A DNA stretch of 34,346 nucleotides, taken from assembly GCA_007117035.1 (NCBI GenBank), contig SKHG01000029.1, forward strand, positions 1 through 34,346, read 5' to 3'. Shown here piece after piece: positions 1 through 7,817 of the stretch; positions within the stretch are counted from its first letter, which is position 1; the number at the start of each line of letters is the position of its first letter. A program made the position numbers and the translations under genes. Under the pieces are notes generated by a model, which ran no database searches, was not told the DNA's origin, and worked only from the letters and a program-made list of their open reading frames with translations. This DNA is from Candidatus Campbelliibacteriota bacterium (GTDB lineage: Bacteria > Patescibacteriota > Minisyncoccia > Phycocordibacterales > CSBR16-193).

Positions 1-72
1 TCCCTCCTATCACCCAAAAAAAGAAATAAACACAAAGTGTTTAGTGACTAAGTTTTTTGGTGTGATAGGGGA
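1..72. repeat. Long imperfect inverted repeat (tccctcctatcacccaaaaaa / ttttttggtgtgatagggga) with inner hairpin AAACAC..GTGTTT
   Basis: Direct reading: reverse complement of 53-72 is TCCCCTATCACACCAAAAAA, nearly identical to positions 1-21; inner palindrome at about 28-41. Confidence 0.6.
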
Positions 73-180
73 TTTGAACCGAGAGTGCGCGTAGCCCGGC
101 AAGGCCGGAGCACTCGAGTGGAGGTCGAGGGAGTGAGATATTTTAGAGTAGTAGATTTTTGTGCGACAAGAGATTTGAAC
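60..180. repeat. Two copies of a ~21-nt tRNA-3'-end-like motif (GTGYGAYARGRGATTTGAACC) exactly 100 nt apart, with a GC-rich palindromic spacer
   Basis: GTGTGATAGGGGATTTGAACC at 60-80 and GTGCGACAAGAGATTTGAACC at 160-180 (17/21 identical); the spacer contains GAGTGC...GCACTC around CCGG..CCGG. The reverse complement resembles a T-loop (GGTTCAAATCCC) but no tRNA folds. Confidence 0.55.
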
Positions 181-301
181 CTAGGGTAGGTAATGCAGTT
201 CGAAGAGTAATATATTAAAGTTGACAGAAAAAAAAATTAAAAGTATATTTGTTCGGGATTTCGAATTACCGAAATAAAAACAAAAAAAGAAAGGAATAGT
301 T

Positions 302-799
302 GTGTTGATAACAGAAGAAAATAATACAGATGAAGAAGAGTCATTAGTCCGGTCAAAACTTTTAAGCGAGTTCTGTGACTGGGATATTGATCCAAAAATA
401 CTTGAATCTAACTTTATCAATAAAGTTAGATTGTTTTCTAAAAGACAACAAATAACCGATAAAGTAAATTTTGAGGTTGTGGAAAGTATTGACGAGAGCA
501 AAGTTAATAACCTTATTTCCTTAAATGAGGTTTATGGTTTTGCAGAAAAAAATAAATTAATACTTTGTCCACAAAGTATTTTGTTGTTTCTTCCAGAAGT
601 AATTGATGGTATAAAATTACCCACTTATCCAAAGCATCTGCATATCGCTACGATAACTTTTGCTTTCGGTTCTGGGTGTGCAAGATTTGTCCTAACAGTT
701 AGCTGTTCGCACTCTAGAAAAAAACGAATCTCCCTGGTTTCAGCAGATCGGAGCTTCGAGTCTAACAACTCGTGGCTCTTTAGAAAAACTGTTGTTTAA
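302..799 (+). CDS. Hypothetical protein
   Basis: 165-aa ORF from GTG with a purine-rich upstream region, followed by a strong terminator; no family recognised. Confidence 0.5.
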   Translation: MLITEENNTDEEESLVRSKLLSEFCDWDIDPKILESNFINKVRLFSKRQQITDKVNFEVVESIDESKVNNLISLNEVYGFAEKNKLILCPQSILLFLPEVIDGIKLPTYPKHLHIATITFAFGSGCARFVLTVSCSHSRKKRISLVSADRSFESNNSWLFRKTVV

Positions 800-805
800 A
801 TACAC

Positions 806-840
806 CCCCCTGATTATTTAACGGTAATCAGGGGGTTTTT
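806..840 (+). terminator. Rho-independent terminator
   Basis: CCCCCTGATTA-tttaacgg-TAATCAGGGGG-TTTTT. Confidence 0.9.
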
Positions 841-941
841 ACTTAATTTTTTGAATCATGTTATAATCATTATTGATTAATTCGTAACCTGTTTAGCTTA
901 GGTTGCGAGGTAATATTTATTAGTAATATAAATAAATAACT

Positions 942-1628
942 ATGAATGAACAAAACACTACGGAAGTGAGTACTTTTATGGAAGCACTGGAGAAGTCTTT
1001 CGTGGAGGTTGGTACGCAGATTTCCGCTATCTTGCCCCAAATATTATTAGCTTTACTGGTCTTTATAATTGGTTTGATTGTTGCTCCCGTTCTTGGCAAT
1101 ATTGCTAGGAAGTTGGTAGCTATGGCTCAGATTGATAAACTTTCAGACCGAGTTGGTCTTTCAGAGACCTTACGAAATATTGGTTTCTCTTTTTCTTTTT
1201 CCAAGGTTATTGGAATTTTAGTTAAATGGTTCTTTATTATTGTCTTTCTTCTGGCCACAGTTGAGATATTGGGTTGGACAACTTTAACTGGTTTGATCTA
1301 TGACATTGTGTTGTATATTCCAAATGTAATTGTTGCGGTTATTATAATTGCTTTTGGTTTGATCGCTGGTAGTTTGGTTGAACAGTTAATTCTTAAAAAG
1401 ATTGAAGTAACAAAAGTACCAATCAAAAGTCCACAGATTCTTGGTAAGATTGCTCGTTGGGGAATAGTTGTGTTTGCTTCTCTAGCAGCTCTTTCACAGT
1501 TGCAGGTGGCTCAAGAATTGGTCCAAATTTTGTTTGCTGGTACTGTACTAGCTCTAGCTCTAGCTTTTGGTTTAGGAGGTCGTGAAAAAGCTGCTAAGCT
1601 TTTGGACAACCTAGACGGTTCTAACTAA
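942..1628 (+). CDS. MscS-like conserved TM-helix (mechanosensitive ion channel family) protein
   Basis: Multiple TM segments and C-terminal 'ALALAFGLGGREKAAKLLDNL', typical of the conserved TM helix family. Confidence 0.75.
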   Translation: MNEQNTTEVSTFMEALEKSFVEVGTQISAILPQILLALLVFIIGLIVAPVLGNIARKLVAMAQIDKLSDRVGLSETLRNIGFSFSFSKVIGILVKWFFIIVFLLATVEILGWTTLTGLIYDIVLYIPNVIVAVIIIAFGLIAGSLVEQLILKKIEVTKVPIKSPQILGKIARWGIVVFASLAALSQLQVAQELVQILFAGTVLALALAFGLGGREKAAKLLDNLDGSN

Positions 1629-1650
1629 GTCTCTAAAAATAGAGAACCTT

Positions 1651-1677
1651 AAAAACAACCCCTAAGGGGTTGTTTTT
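1651..1677. terminator. Bidirectional terminator hairpin
   Basis: Perfect AAAAACAACCCC-TAA-GGGGTTGTTTTT between convergent genes. Confidence 0.85.
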
Positions 1678-1725
1678 AATTAACTTAATAGAATTTATAA
1701 ACAAAACTTAATTATGTTTATGTGT

Positions 1726-2718
1726 TTAGAAAATAAAATAATTGGAGATATTTGTCGGCAAATACGCTAAAAATAAAATAGCTAGAACAAAAGCGATTAA
1801 AGCTGACAGATAAACATACTTCAAGGTTGCTTTGAGTTCGGATTCGTTGTAGTTAATTTTATTTCCTCCAACAAAAGGAATCTCTATCTGGCTACCTTCA
1901 AATGTAAAACACGGTCCACCTAATTTTATATCTCTCGCACCAGCATAAGTTGTTATAGGTATGCCACCGTTTGGTGAAGGACCTAACTGACTATCTCTGT
2001 ACCAAGCAATAACAGAACCTCGAACACTATCTCCTAGAATAAGTGCAATAAAAATAAGTATGAGGCCAGTTATTCTGGCAGGGACGTAATTTAATATGTC
2101 ATCCATTCGAGCAGAAGCCCAACCAAAATCTACGTATTTTAAATTACGGTACCCAACCATTGAGTCAAGAGTGTTTACTGTCTTGTAAAACACCATCAAG
2201 ACGGGTCCACCTAAGGTGTAGTAAAAGATTGGAGCAACTATTCCGTCAGAAATATTTTCAGTTGCAGTTTCTATTACAGCTCGGATAACCCCTGTTTTAT
2301 TTTCTTTGGATAGGTCGCGACTAACCATACCTTGAGCTCTTATTTTTGCTTTGGATAGGTTTCCGGATTTTATAAATTTTAATACAGAATATATTTCATG
2401 GGTCAGTGAGCCGACAGCCAAGAGGGAATAAACCAAATAGATTGTAAATATGTATAACAATATTTGGCTATGTAGATAAAAAATATTTAGAATAAAGACT
2501 GTGATTCCTGTCCACAAAACCACTTGCAGTATTAAAAAAACAACACCAGCTATTTTTAGATGACTTACAAAAAGTAATCTAGTATATTTTTCCAAAACAA
2601 TAACAGAGTATCCAATTGCCTGAACTGGATGGTATAGCCATCTAGGATCTCTAAATAACAGGTCTAGCAAAAAACCTGCTACTAGTATGATGTCTATAAG
2701 ATAAGTTGTTTCAAACAT
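1726..2718 (-). CDS. cbiB: Adenosylcobinamide-phosphate synthase CbiB/CobD
   Basis: Co-linear with E. coli-type CbiB motifs: 'DLLFRDPRWLYHPVQAIG', 'ETATENISDGIVAPIFYYTLGG', 'YKTVNTLDSMVGYRNLKY', 'SARMDDILNYVPAR', 'LGGP'. Confidence 0.93.
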   Translation of the reverse strand: MFETTYLIDIILVAGFLLDLLFRDPRWLYHPVQAIGYSVIVLEKYTRLLFVSHLKIAGVVFLILQVVLWTGITVFILNIFYLHSQILLYIFTIYLVYSLLAVGSLTHEIYSVLKFIKSGNLSKAKIRAQGMVSRDLSKENKTGVIRAVIETATENISDGIVAPIFYYTLGGPVLMVFYKTVNTLDSMVGYRNLKYVDFGWASARMDDILNYVPARITGLILIFIALILGDSVRGSVIAWYRDSQLGPSPNGGIPITTYAGARDIKLGGPCFTFEGSQIEIPFVGGNKINYNESELKATLKYVYLSALIAFVLAILFLAYLPTNISNYFIF

Positions 2719-2771
2719 AATTTTGATTTTTGTTTTGTTTTTATGGTACCATTCTTTCTAGACTAATATAA

Positions 2772-2884
2772 CAAGAGGTGAAGTGAGGTATATTCCTCCA
2801 CTGTCGCGCAACGGTGTTTATCTACTTTTTAAGTAGATGCAAGTCCGAACCCTCTTATATATAAATACCAGCTCGCGTCAAGCT
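2772..2884 (+). promoter_or_regulatory. Cobalamin riboswitch aptamer
   Basis: P1 AAGAGG/CCTCTT, core GTGAGGtatattCCTCCACTGTCGCGCAACGGTG (P5 CACTG/CGGTG, loop TCGCGCAA), perfect hairpin ATCTACTT/AAGTAGAT, 'GCAAGTCCGAACCCTCTT' 3' core, then AGCT-CGCGTCA-AGCT hairpin whose CGCG can kiss the CGCG in L5. Confidence 0.87.
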
Positions 2885-2900
2885 ACTCTCATTTATTAAA

Positions 2901-2934
2901 AAGAGTGTGGCCTAGACCACGCTCTTTTAAAAAC
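2901..2934 (+). terminator. Riboswitch expression-platform terminator
   Basis: AAGAGTGTGG-CCTAGA-CCACGCTCTT-TT between aptamer and SD; upstream ACTCT (2885-2889) can pair with AGAGT (2902-2906) as an anti-terminator. Confidence 0.7.
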
Positions 2935-2961
2935 AAAAAATCAAAAACACAGGAGGTAAAA

Positions 2962-3621
2962 ATGTATAAAGTTGAAACCGAATTTGAAACTACGGTTATT
3001 AAATTCTCTAGACCGATGAGATGTATAAGCTCTGCAATCTTTGGTGGAGGTATTCGTACTATAAAATCAATAGTCAACTACACCTTACAAGAAGGTGAGT
3101 GCCCCGACATTTCAGAGATGAAAATGTTTTGTCACCAGATACTTATAAATTTTGGTCTGGACCCCAACTTTGGAGTGGTTCTCTTAACAACCGTTCCACA
3201 GTGTTCTGGAGTTTGGTCAAAGGATTGTTTAGTAACTGCTGGCTTGGGTAATGCTGTGCCGATAGAATCTGAACCAGTCTGGGACGAAGAAAAATCTGAA
3301 TATGTATATAACCCGGGAACCATTAACTGTATTCATATTGTTTCGCAAAACCTCTCTGATCAAGCGCTGGTTGAGGCCAACGCTATGGTAAGAATGTCGA
3401 TTGCGATGCAGATGATTGAATGGAGTTCTGTTTATTCCAACCAAGTCTGTGTTGGAACACCGACGGACTGTACAGCTGTCATCTCACCAATCGAGGGGCC
3501 TTCTTTACAGTTTGCTGGGTTAGCTACTAAAGTTGGTTTTGATTTGGTCAGAAATACTAGGTTGGCTTTTAAACGAGCTTTGGCTCACAAATATCCAATC
3601 AAACAACAACCGGTCGCCTGA
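2962..3621 (+). CDS. cbiZ: Adenosylcobinamide amidohydrolase CbiZ
   Basis: CbiZ-like motifs: 'CISSAIFGGGIRTIKSIVNY', 'CLVTAGLGNAVPI', 'GTINCIHIVSQNL', 'ALVEANAM', 'GTPTDCTAVISP', 'LATKVGFDLVRNTRLAF'. ATG at 2962 preceded by AGGAGGT; the listed GTG start at 2905 lies inside the terminator hairpin. Preceded by a cobalamin riboswitch. Confidence 0.88.
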   Translation: MYKVETEFETTVIKFSRPMRCISSAIFGGGIRTIKSIVNYTLQEGECPDISEMKMFCHQILINFGLDPNFGVVLLTTVPQCSGVWSKDCLVTAGLGNAVPIESEPVWDEEKSEYVYNPGTINCIHIVSQNLSDQALVEANAMVRMSIAMQMIEWSSVYSNQVCVGTPTDCTAVISPIEGPSLQFAGLATKVGFDLVRNTRLAFKRALAHKYPIKQQPVA

Positions 3622-3638
3622 GGCGACCGGTTTTTTTA
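3609..3638. terminator. Terminator with the cbiZ stop codon as its loop
   Basis: ACCGGTCGCC-TGA-GGCGACCGGT-TTTTTT. Confidence 0.9.
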
Positions 3639-4442
3639 TTTCTTTATCAACAGTGATGATAAAAAGACAGCTAGAAGAATTAAGACGATAGCACCACCAG
3701 ACGGTATATCTAAAAAATATGAAAGTAAAATACCACCATAAACTGATATCAATGACAGAACTATGGAGAGTAGGATAGTCATTTTAAAGTTTAGCTTAGC
3801 TTGCATGGACGCTATCACTGGAATAACTATAAGGGCACCAAGAAGTAAAATACCAACAATCTTCATAGCTAATGCGATAACTGTGGCCGTCAAAAAAAGT
3901 AAGACAAAAGTCAGTCTTTTGGTCGGTAGACCACTAGCTGAGGCGAGATCTTCATCAAAAGATATTAAGAAAAGTTCTTTGTATAAAGCTACAATTGAGA
4001 CGACAGTCACTACTCCCAATATTAAGATAACCCAGACATCAGTAGTTGTTATGGTGGAGATACTTCCAAACAAAAATCCTAGAGCAGTGGTGTCTAGGTT
4101 CTGCCCAAGACTTAAGGCTATAGTTGCTATAGCCAAACTACCCGACAGGAATATAGCCAATGCAGCCTCACTAAAAATACCCGTTCTTTTTCTGAGTGCT
4201 TCAATACTTATAGTCGATAGAACTGCTACAGTTAGTGCAGTTAAAATTGGGTTCCATGCAAAAAGTAATCCTAAGGCAACACCAGCAAATGAGACATGGG
4301 CTAGGGTATCTGGCATCATGGCATAACGTTTCATTATTAAAAAAACACCAACCAGAGGAGAAACTATTGCAATCACTGTTCCAGCAATAAATGCTCGTTG
4401 CATAAAACCGTATTGAAAAATTTCAGGTATAAGATCAAGCAT
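3636..4442 (-). CDS. znuB: Metal (zinc-type) ABC transporter permease, ZnuB family
   Basis: 'MKRYAMMPDTLAHVSFAGVALG', 'GILLLGALIVIPVIAS'; internal ATG at 4442 overlaps the end of znuC, more likely than the extended ORF start at 4487. Confidence 0.85.
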   Translation of the reverse strand: MLDLIPEIFQYGFMQRAFIAGTVIAIVSPLVGVFLIMKRYAMMPDTLAHVSFAGVALGLLFAWNPILTALTVAVLSTISIEALRKRTGIFSEAALAIFLSGSLAIATIALSLGQNLDTTALGFLFGSISTITTTDVWVILILGVVTVVSIVALYKELFLISFDEDLASASGLPTKRLTFVLLFLTATVIALAMKIVGILLLGALIVIPVIASMQAKLNFKMTILLSIVLSLISVYGGILLSYFLDIPSGGAIVLILLAVFLSSLLIKK

Positions 4443-5205
4443 GTTGGTGTATTTTTTGTTCAGTAAAATCTTTAGTGTGTCCGTCAAAAAGAATTTGATT
4501 ATCTAGATAGATAATTCTTTCAGCCTGTCCTGCTACAGTTTCGATGTCATGAGAGACCAAAATGACAGTTAGGTTCAGATCCCGGTTTAAACCCTTCAGA
4601 AGTTTATAAAACTCTTCTCTTGAGTTGGAATCTATGTCTGTTGTTGGTTCATCTAGAATCAGGATTGTTGGTTGACCTGCCAGAGCTCTGGCAATAAAAA
4701 CTTTCTGTCTTTCACCACCTGATAAGTCGGTTATCAGTCGGTTTGTGTAAGTAGAAAGACCAACTACTCGTAAGGCGTCCAAAGAGGCTTGCTTATCTTC
4801 TTGACCTAGAGGTTTAAACAATCCTCTACGAACGACCCTGCCGGAAAGTACCACCTCAAGAACTGTAGCCGGAAAGGATCTGTGCGAACTTCCGCTTGAT
4901 TGTGGAACATATCCGATGTGAGCTCTGGCAGAATGTTCGTCTGAGCAACAAAGCTCTATTGATCCACTGTCTGGTTTAACAAGACCTGTTATAGCTTTTA
5001 GGAGAGTTGTTTTACCTCCACCGTTTGGCCCTAGTAGAGCAACATATTCTCCGGAGCCTATGGTTAGAGAAATCTTCTCAAGGGTGTTTCTTTCTGCTGA
5101 TGGGTAGCGGAAAGACAGATCATTAATAGTCACACAAGGAGAATGCGAGACAGATTTATGTTCTTTGGATCTGATGCGCGATGTTATGTCTTCCAGAGCA
5201 TTCAT
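4435..5205 (-). CDS. znuC: Metal ABC transporter ATP-binding protein, ZnuC family
   Basis: Walker A 'LLGPNGGGKTTLLK', signature 'LSGGERQKVFIARAL', Walker B 'ILILDEPTTDID'. Confidence 0.9.
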   Translation of the reverse strand: MNALEDITSRIRSKEHKSVSHSPCVTINDLSFRYPSAERNTLEKISLTIGSGEYVALLGPNGGGKTTLLKAITGLVKPDSGSIELCCSDEHSARAHIGYVPQSSGSSHRSFPATVLEVVLSGRVVRRGLFKPLGQEDKQASLDALRVVGLSTYTNRLITDLSGGERQKVFIARALAGQPTILILDEPTTDIDSNSREEFYKLLKGLNRDLNLTVILVSHDIETVAGQAERIIYLDNQILFDGHTKDFTEQKIHQHA

Positions 5206-5237
5206 ATTTTAATTATCCTGATTGTATCAGAAAAAAA

Positions 5238-6284
5238 CTAATTACAACGAAGTGCAGTTTTTAGGTTCTTCAGATTGTTCTCCATCACAGTTAGGTAGTT
5301 TTCTCCGGAGTTAAGTTCTGCTCGAGTAAGACCCTCGATTGGATTTAAAACAAGTGTCCCAGCTCCAACTTCATTAGCAATAGATTCTGCAACTTTAGGT
5401 GAAGTTAGTGTTTCAAAAAAGATATATCTGATATCGTACCCTTTAGTTTTCTCAGTTATTTCCCTCATCTTGTTTAAAGATGGTTCAGTCCCTGTTGATA
5501 GTCCAGCGATAGCAACCATCTCCAGATTATATCTTTGGGTTAGATAATGAAAAGCTGCGTGAGAAACTACTATAGTTCGTATTTCACACTGAGCTAAACT
5601 TTGCTCGTATTCACTGTGAAGCATCTCTAGCTCCTGGATATATTCTTCAGCGTTTCTGATATATGTTTCAGTGTTTTCTGGATCAATAGAAATTATCGCA
5701 TCTCGTATTATCTCAACCTGTCTGATTGCCATCAAAGGGTCTAACCAGATGTGTGGGTCGTATTCATGACTGTGGTCGTGTGAGTGGTGATGCTCGTGAT
5801 CGTCATCATGTCCATGACCATCTTCATTATGGTGATCACTTTCGTGCTTATGATCGCTGTGACCGTGATCGTCATCATGTCCGTGACCGTGCTCATCGTG
5901 GTGGTCGTGGTCATGTTCAAATTCGTCTAATTCAAAGTTTTTAGTCATTTCGATAACCAAAACACCGTTTTTTCTGGCTTCATCTGCAATTCGCTCAGCC
6001 CATGTATCTATTCCAGCTCCGTAGTAGATAAATATGTCTGAATTTAAAATTCTAGTAATGTCCCTAGGTGTTGGTTCAAAACTGTGTGGGTCGGATCCAG
6101 GTGGGTTTATGTTCACAACAGAAAGTAACTCTCCTCCAATAACCTGAGCAAAATCAGCTGGCGGGTAAAAGCTAGTGGTGACAGTCAGTCCTTTATTTTC
6201 ATCTGTTTTTATAAAATATGTAGAAACTATTAAAACAACAATCACTAAAATGGCTATGTATATAATTTTTTTATTTTTCATCAT
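5238..6284 (-). CDS. znuA: Metal ABC transporter substrate-binding protein (ZnuA-like) with His/Asp-rich loop
   Basis: N-terminal signal/anchor, 'PGSDPHSFEPTPRDI', long H/D/E-rich segment, 'DPHIWLDPLMA', 'VVSHAAFHYLTQRYNL'. Confidence 0.9.
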   Translation of the reverse strand: MMKNKKIIYIAILVIVVLIVSTYFIKTDENKGLTVTTSFYPPADFAQVIGGELLSVVNINPPGSDPHSFEPTPRDITRILNSDIFIYYGAGIDTWAERIADEARKNGVLVIEMTKNFELDEFEHDHDHHDEHGHGHDDDHGHSDHKHESDHHNEDGHGHDDDHEHHHSHDHSHEYDPHIWLDPLMAIRQVEIIRDAIISIDPENTETYIRNAEEYIQELEMLHSEYEQSLAQCEIRTIVVSHAAFHYLTQRYNLEMVAIAGLSTGTEPSLNKMREITEKTKGYDIRYIFFETLTSPKVAESIANEVGAGTLVLNPIEGLTRAELNSGENYLTVMENNLKNLKTALRCN

Positions 6285-6371
6285 GGGTTAGTTAATGATA
6301 AATGCAAGTAAGTTGCATATTTGTATATTACAGAATTAAAATAAACTGTCAAACGTGATATTATTTAGATC

Positions 6372-6833
6372 ATGAAAAATATCTTAAAAGAGTTTAAGAC
6401 GTTTGCCCTCAGGGGTAGTGTAATTGATCTGGCTGTTGGTATTATCATTGGTGCAGCCTTCAATAGTATCGTTCAGTCTTTAGTTAATGATGTAATAATG
6501 CCACCGATTGGTTACTTTACTGGTAATGTTGATTTCAGTAATTTGTATATTAATTTGAGCAACGAAAGTTTCGAAAGCCTCTCAGCCGCCAAAGAAGCTG
6601 GGGTCGCTACTATAAATTATGGTCTTTTTATTAACAGTGTTATAAGTTTTGTTATTGTAGCTTCTGTGGTTTTCTTTTTAGTCAGATCAATAAATCGTCT
6701 TCGAGAAAAACAAGAGCAGTCACCTCAAAAGACCAAAACCACAAGACCATGCCCATACTGCCTGCAAGATGTTTCTAGAAAAGCTACTCGTTGTCAGTTC
6801 TGTACGTCTTCGATTTCGTCCGACTCCAAATAA
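6372..6833 (+). CDS. mscL: Large-conductance mechanosensitive channel MscL with C-terminal zinc ribbon
   Basis: 'LKEFKTFALRGSVIDLAVGIIIGAAFNSIVQSLVNDVIMPPIG' plus C-terminal 'CPYCLQDVSRKATRCQFC'. Confidence 0.93.
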   Translation: MKNILKEFKTFALRGSVIDLAVGIIIGAAFNSIVQSLVNDVIMPPIGYFTGNVDFSNLYINLSNESFESLSAAKEAGVATINYGLFINSVISFVIVASVVFFLVRSINRLREKQEQSPQKTKTTRPCPYCLQDVSRKATRCQFCTSSISSDSK

Positions 6834-6922
6834 TTTATATACAAAAATTCTAAAAACAAAGATACAAAAATCTAAACTGTTTGAGGCTTGTACTGTTTTG
6901 TATTTACAGTATTATTGACTAC

Positions 6923-7762
6923 ATGATACTAGATGGAAAAAAAGCGAGAGAATCCTTGTCTCAGCGTTTAGAGAAACGTTTAGAGAATTTAGGATTTAAA
7001 CCTAAGTTAGTTATTTTCCAAATTGGAAATGATGAGCAATCTTCTTTGTATATTGAAAAGAAGAAGCAGTTTGCTAAAAAGATTGGGGTTGAGGTGGAAT
7101 GTAATAGATTAGCAAATGATATTTCAACCGAGGAAGTTATTTCCGAGATTAAAAAAGCAAACATCGATCAAAGCACTCAAGGGATTATTGTTCAACTACC
7201 TGTACCAAAACACCTAGATACCACTGATGTAATCGAGGCTATATCTCCACAAAAAGATGCAGACGGATTAACTTCTCATAATTTGAAACTTCTCTGGGAG
7301 GGATCGAGCAAAGCAATAGTACCAGCGACCGCGTTGGGGATTTTTACCCTACTTGATTTTTACGGGATTGATGTTAGTGGTAAACATGTAGGTGTTATTG
7401 GACGTTCTAGTTTGGTTGGTAAGCCGACTGCTCTTTTGGCTTTGAAAAAAAACGCAACAGTAACTGTCTGTCACAGTAAAACCAAAGATCTAGATTCTTT
7501 GTTACCAACTTTTGATATATTAATCTCAGCTACTGGCTACCCTGGTTTAGTCACAGTTAAATCTGTTCGAAAAGGTCAGACTGTTATAGATGTTGGTATT
7601 TCAGTTGACTATCAAAACGGTGAAAGGGCAGTCAGTGGCGATGTTGATTTTTCTGTAGTTCAGCCGATTGTCGAGAATATATCTCCAGTACCTGGGGGAG
7701 TTGGTCCGATGACAGTCTACTCACTGTTTGAGAACTTGATCAACCTAAGCGAAGATTCTTAG
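6923..7762 (+). CDS. folD: Bifunctional methylenetetrahydrofolate dehydrogenase/cyclohydrolase FolD
   Basis: 'GIIVQLPVPKHLD', 'PQKDADGL', 'GVIGRSSLVGKPTALLAL', 'PVPGGVGPMTV'; ATG 6923 preferred over TTG 6881. Confidence 0.95.
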   Translation: MILDGKKARESLSQRLEKRLENLGFKPKLVIFQIGNDEQSSLYIEKKKQFAKKIGVEVECNRLANDISTEEVISEIKKANIDQSTQGIIVQLPVPKHLDTTDVIEAISPQKDADGLTSHNLKLLWEGSSKAIVPATALGIFTLLDFYGIDVSGKHVGVIGRSSLVGKPTALLALKKNATVTVCHSKTKDLDSLLPTFDILISATGYPGLVTVKSVRKGQTVIDVGISVDYQNGERAVSGDVDFSVVQPIVENISPVPGGVGPMTVYSLFENLINLSEDS

Positions 7763-7817
7763 AATTATAAAAAATAAATCGTAAGGGTGATATAATTAGT
7801 ACCATAATAAAAATAAT

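Noticed and set aside
52-189. Non-ATG frame 'VFWCDRGFEPRVRVARQGRSTRVEVEGVRYFRVVDFCATRDLNLG'
   Set aside because: Looks like a translated repeat/tRNA-like element (GFEP-type spurious peptide); no start codon or RBS, and the repeat copies fall in different frames.
181-501. 106-aa minus-strand ORF
   Set aside because: Overlaps the better-placed plus-strand ORF 302-799; low-complexity S/F/L-rich, likely spurious.
2905-2961. GTG-start extension of CbiZ (MWPRPRSFKNKKSKTQEVK)
   Set aside because: Encoded by the terminator hairpin; the ATG at 2962 has a perfect SD.
3619-3621. Possible UGA recoding (as in SR1/Gracilibacteria)
   Set aside because: The TGA here ends cbiZ within a terminator, and the translated frames are consistent with UGA as stop; no in-frame UGA was noticed inside conserved domains.
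3763-4326. 187-aa plus-strand ORF
   Set aside because: Fully antisense to the well-supported znuB; no recognisable motifs.
5726-5944. 72-aa plus-strand ORF rich in H/R/D
   Set aside because: Antisense of the znuA His-rich repeat; composition is a by-product of that repeat.
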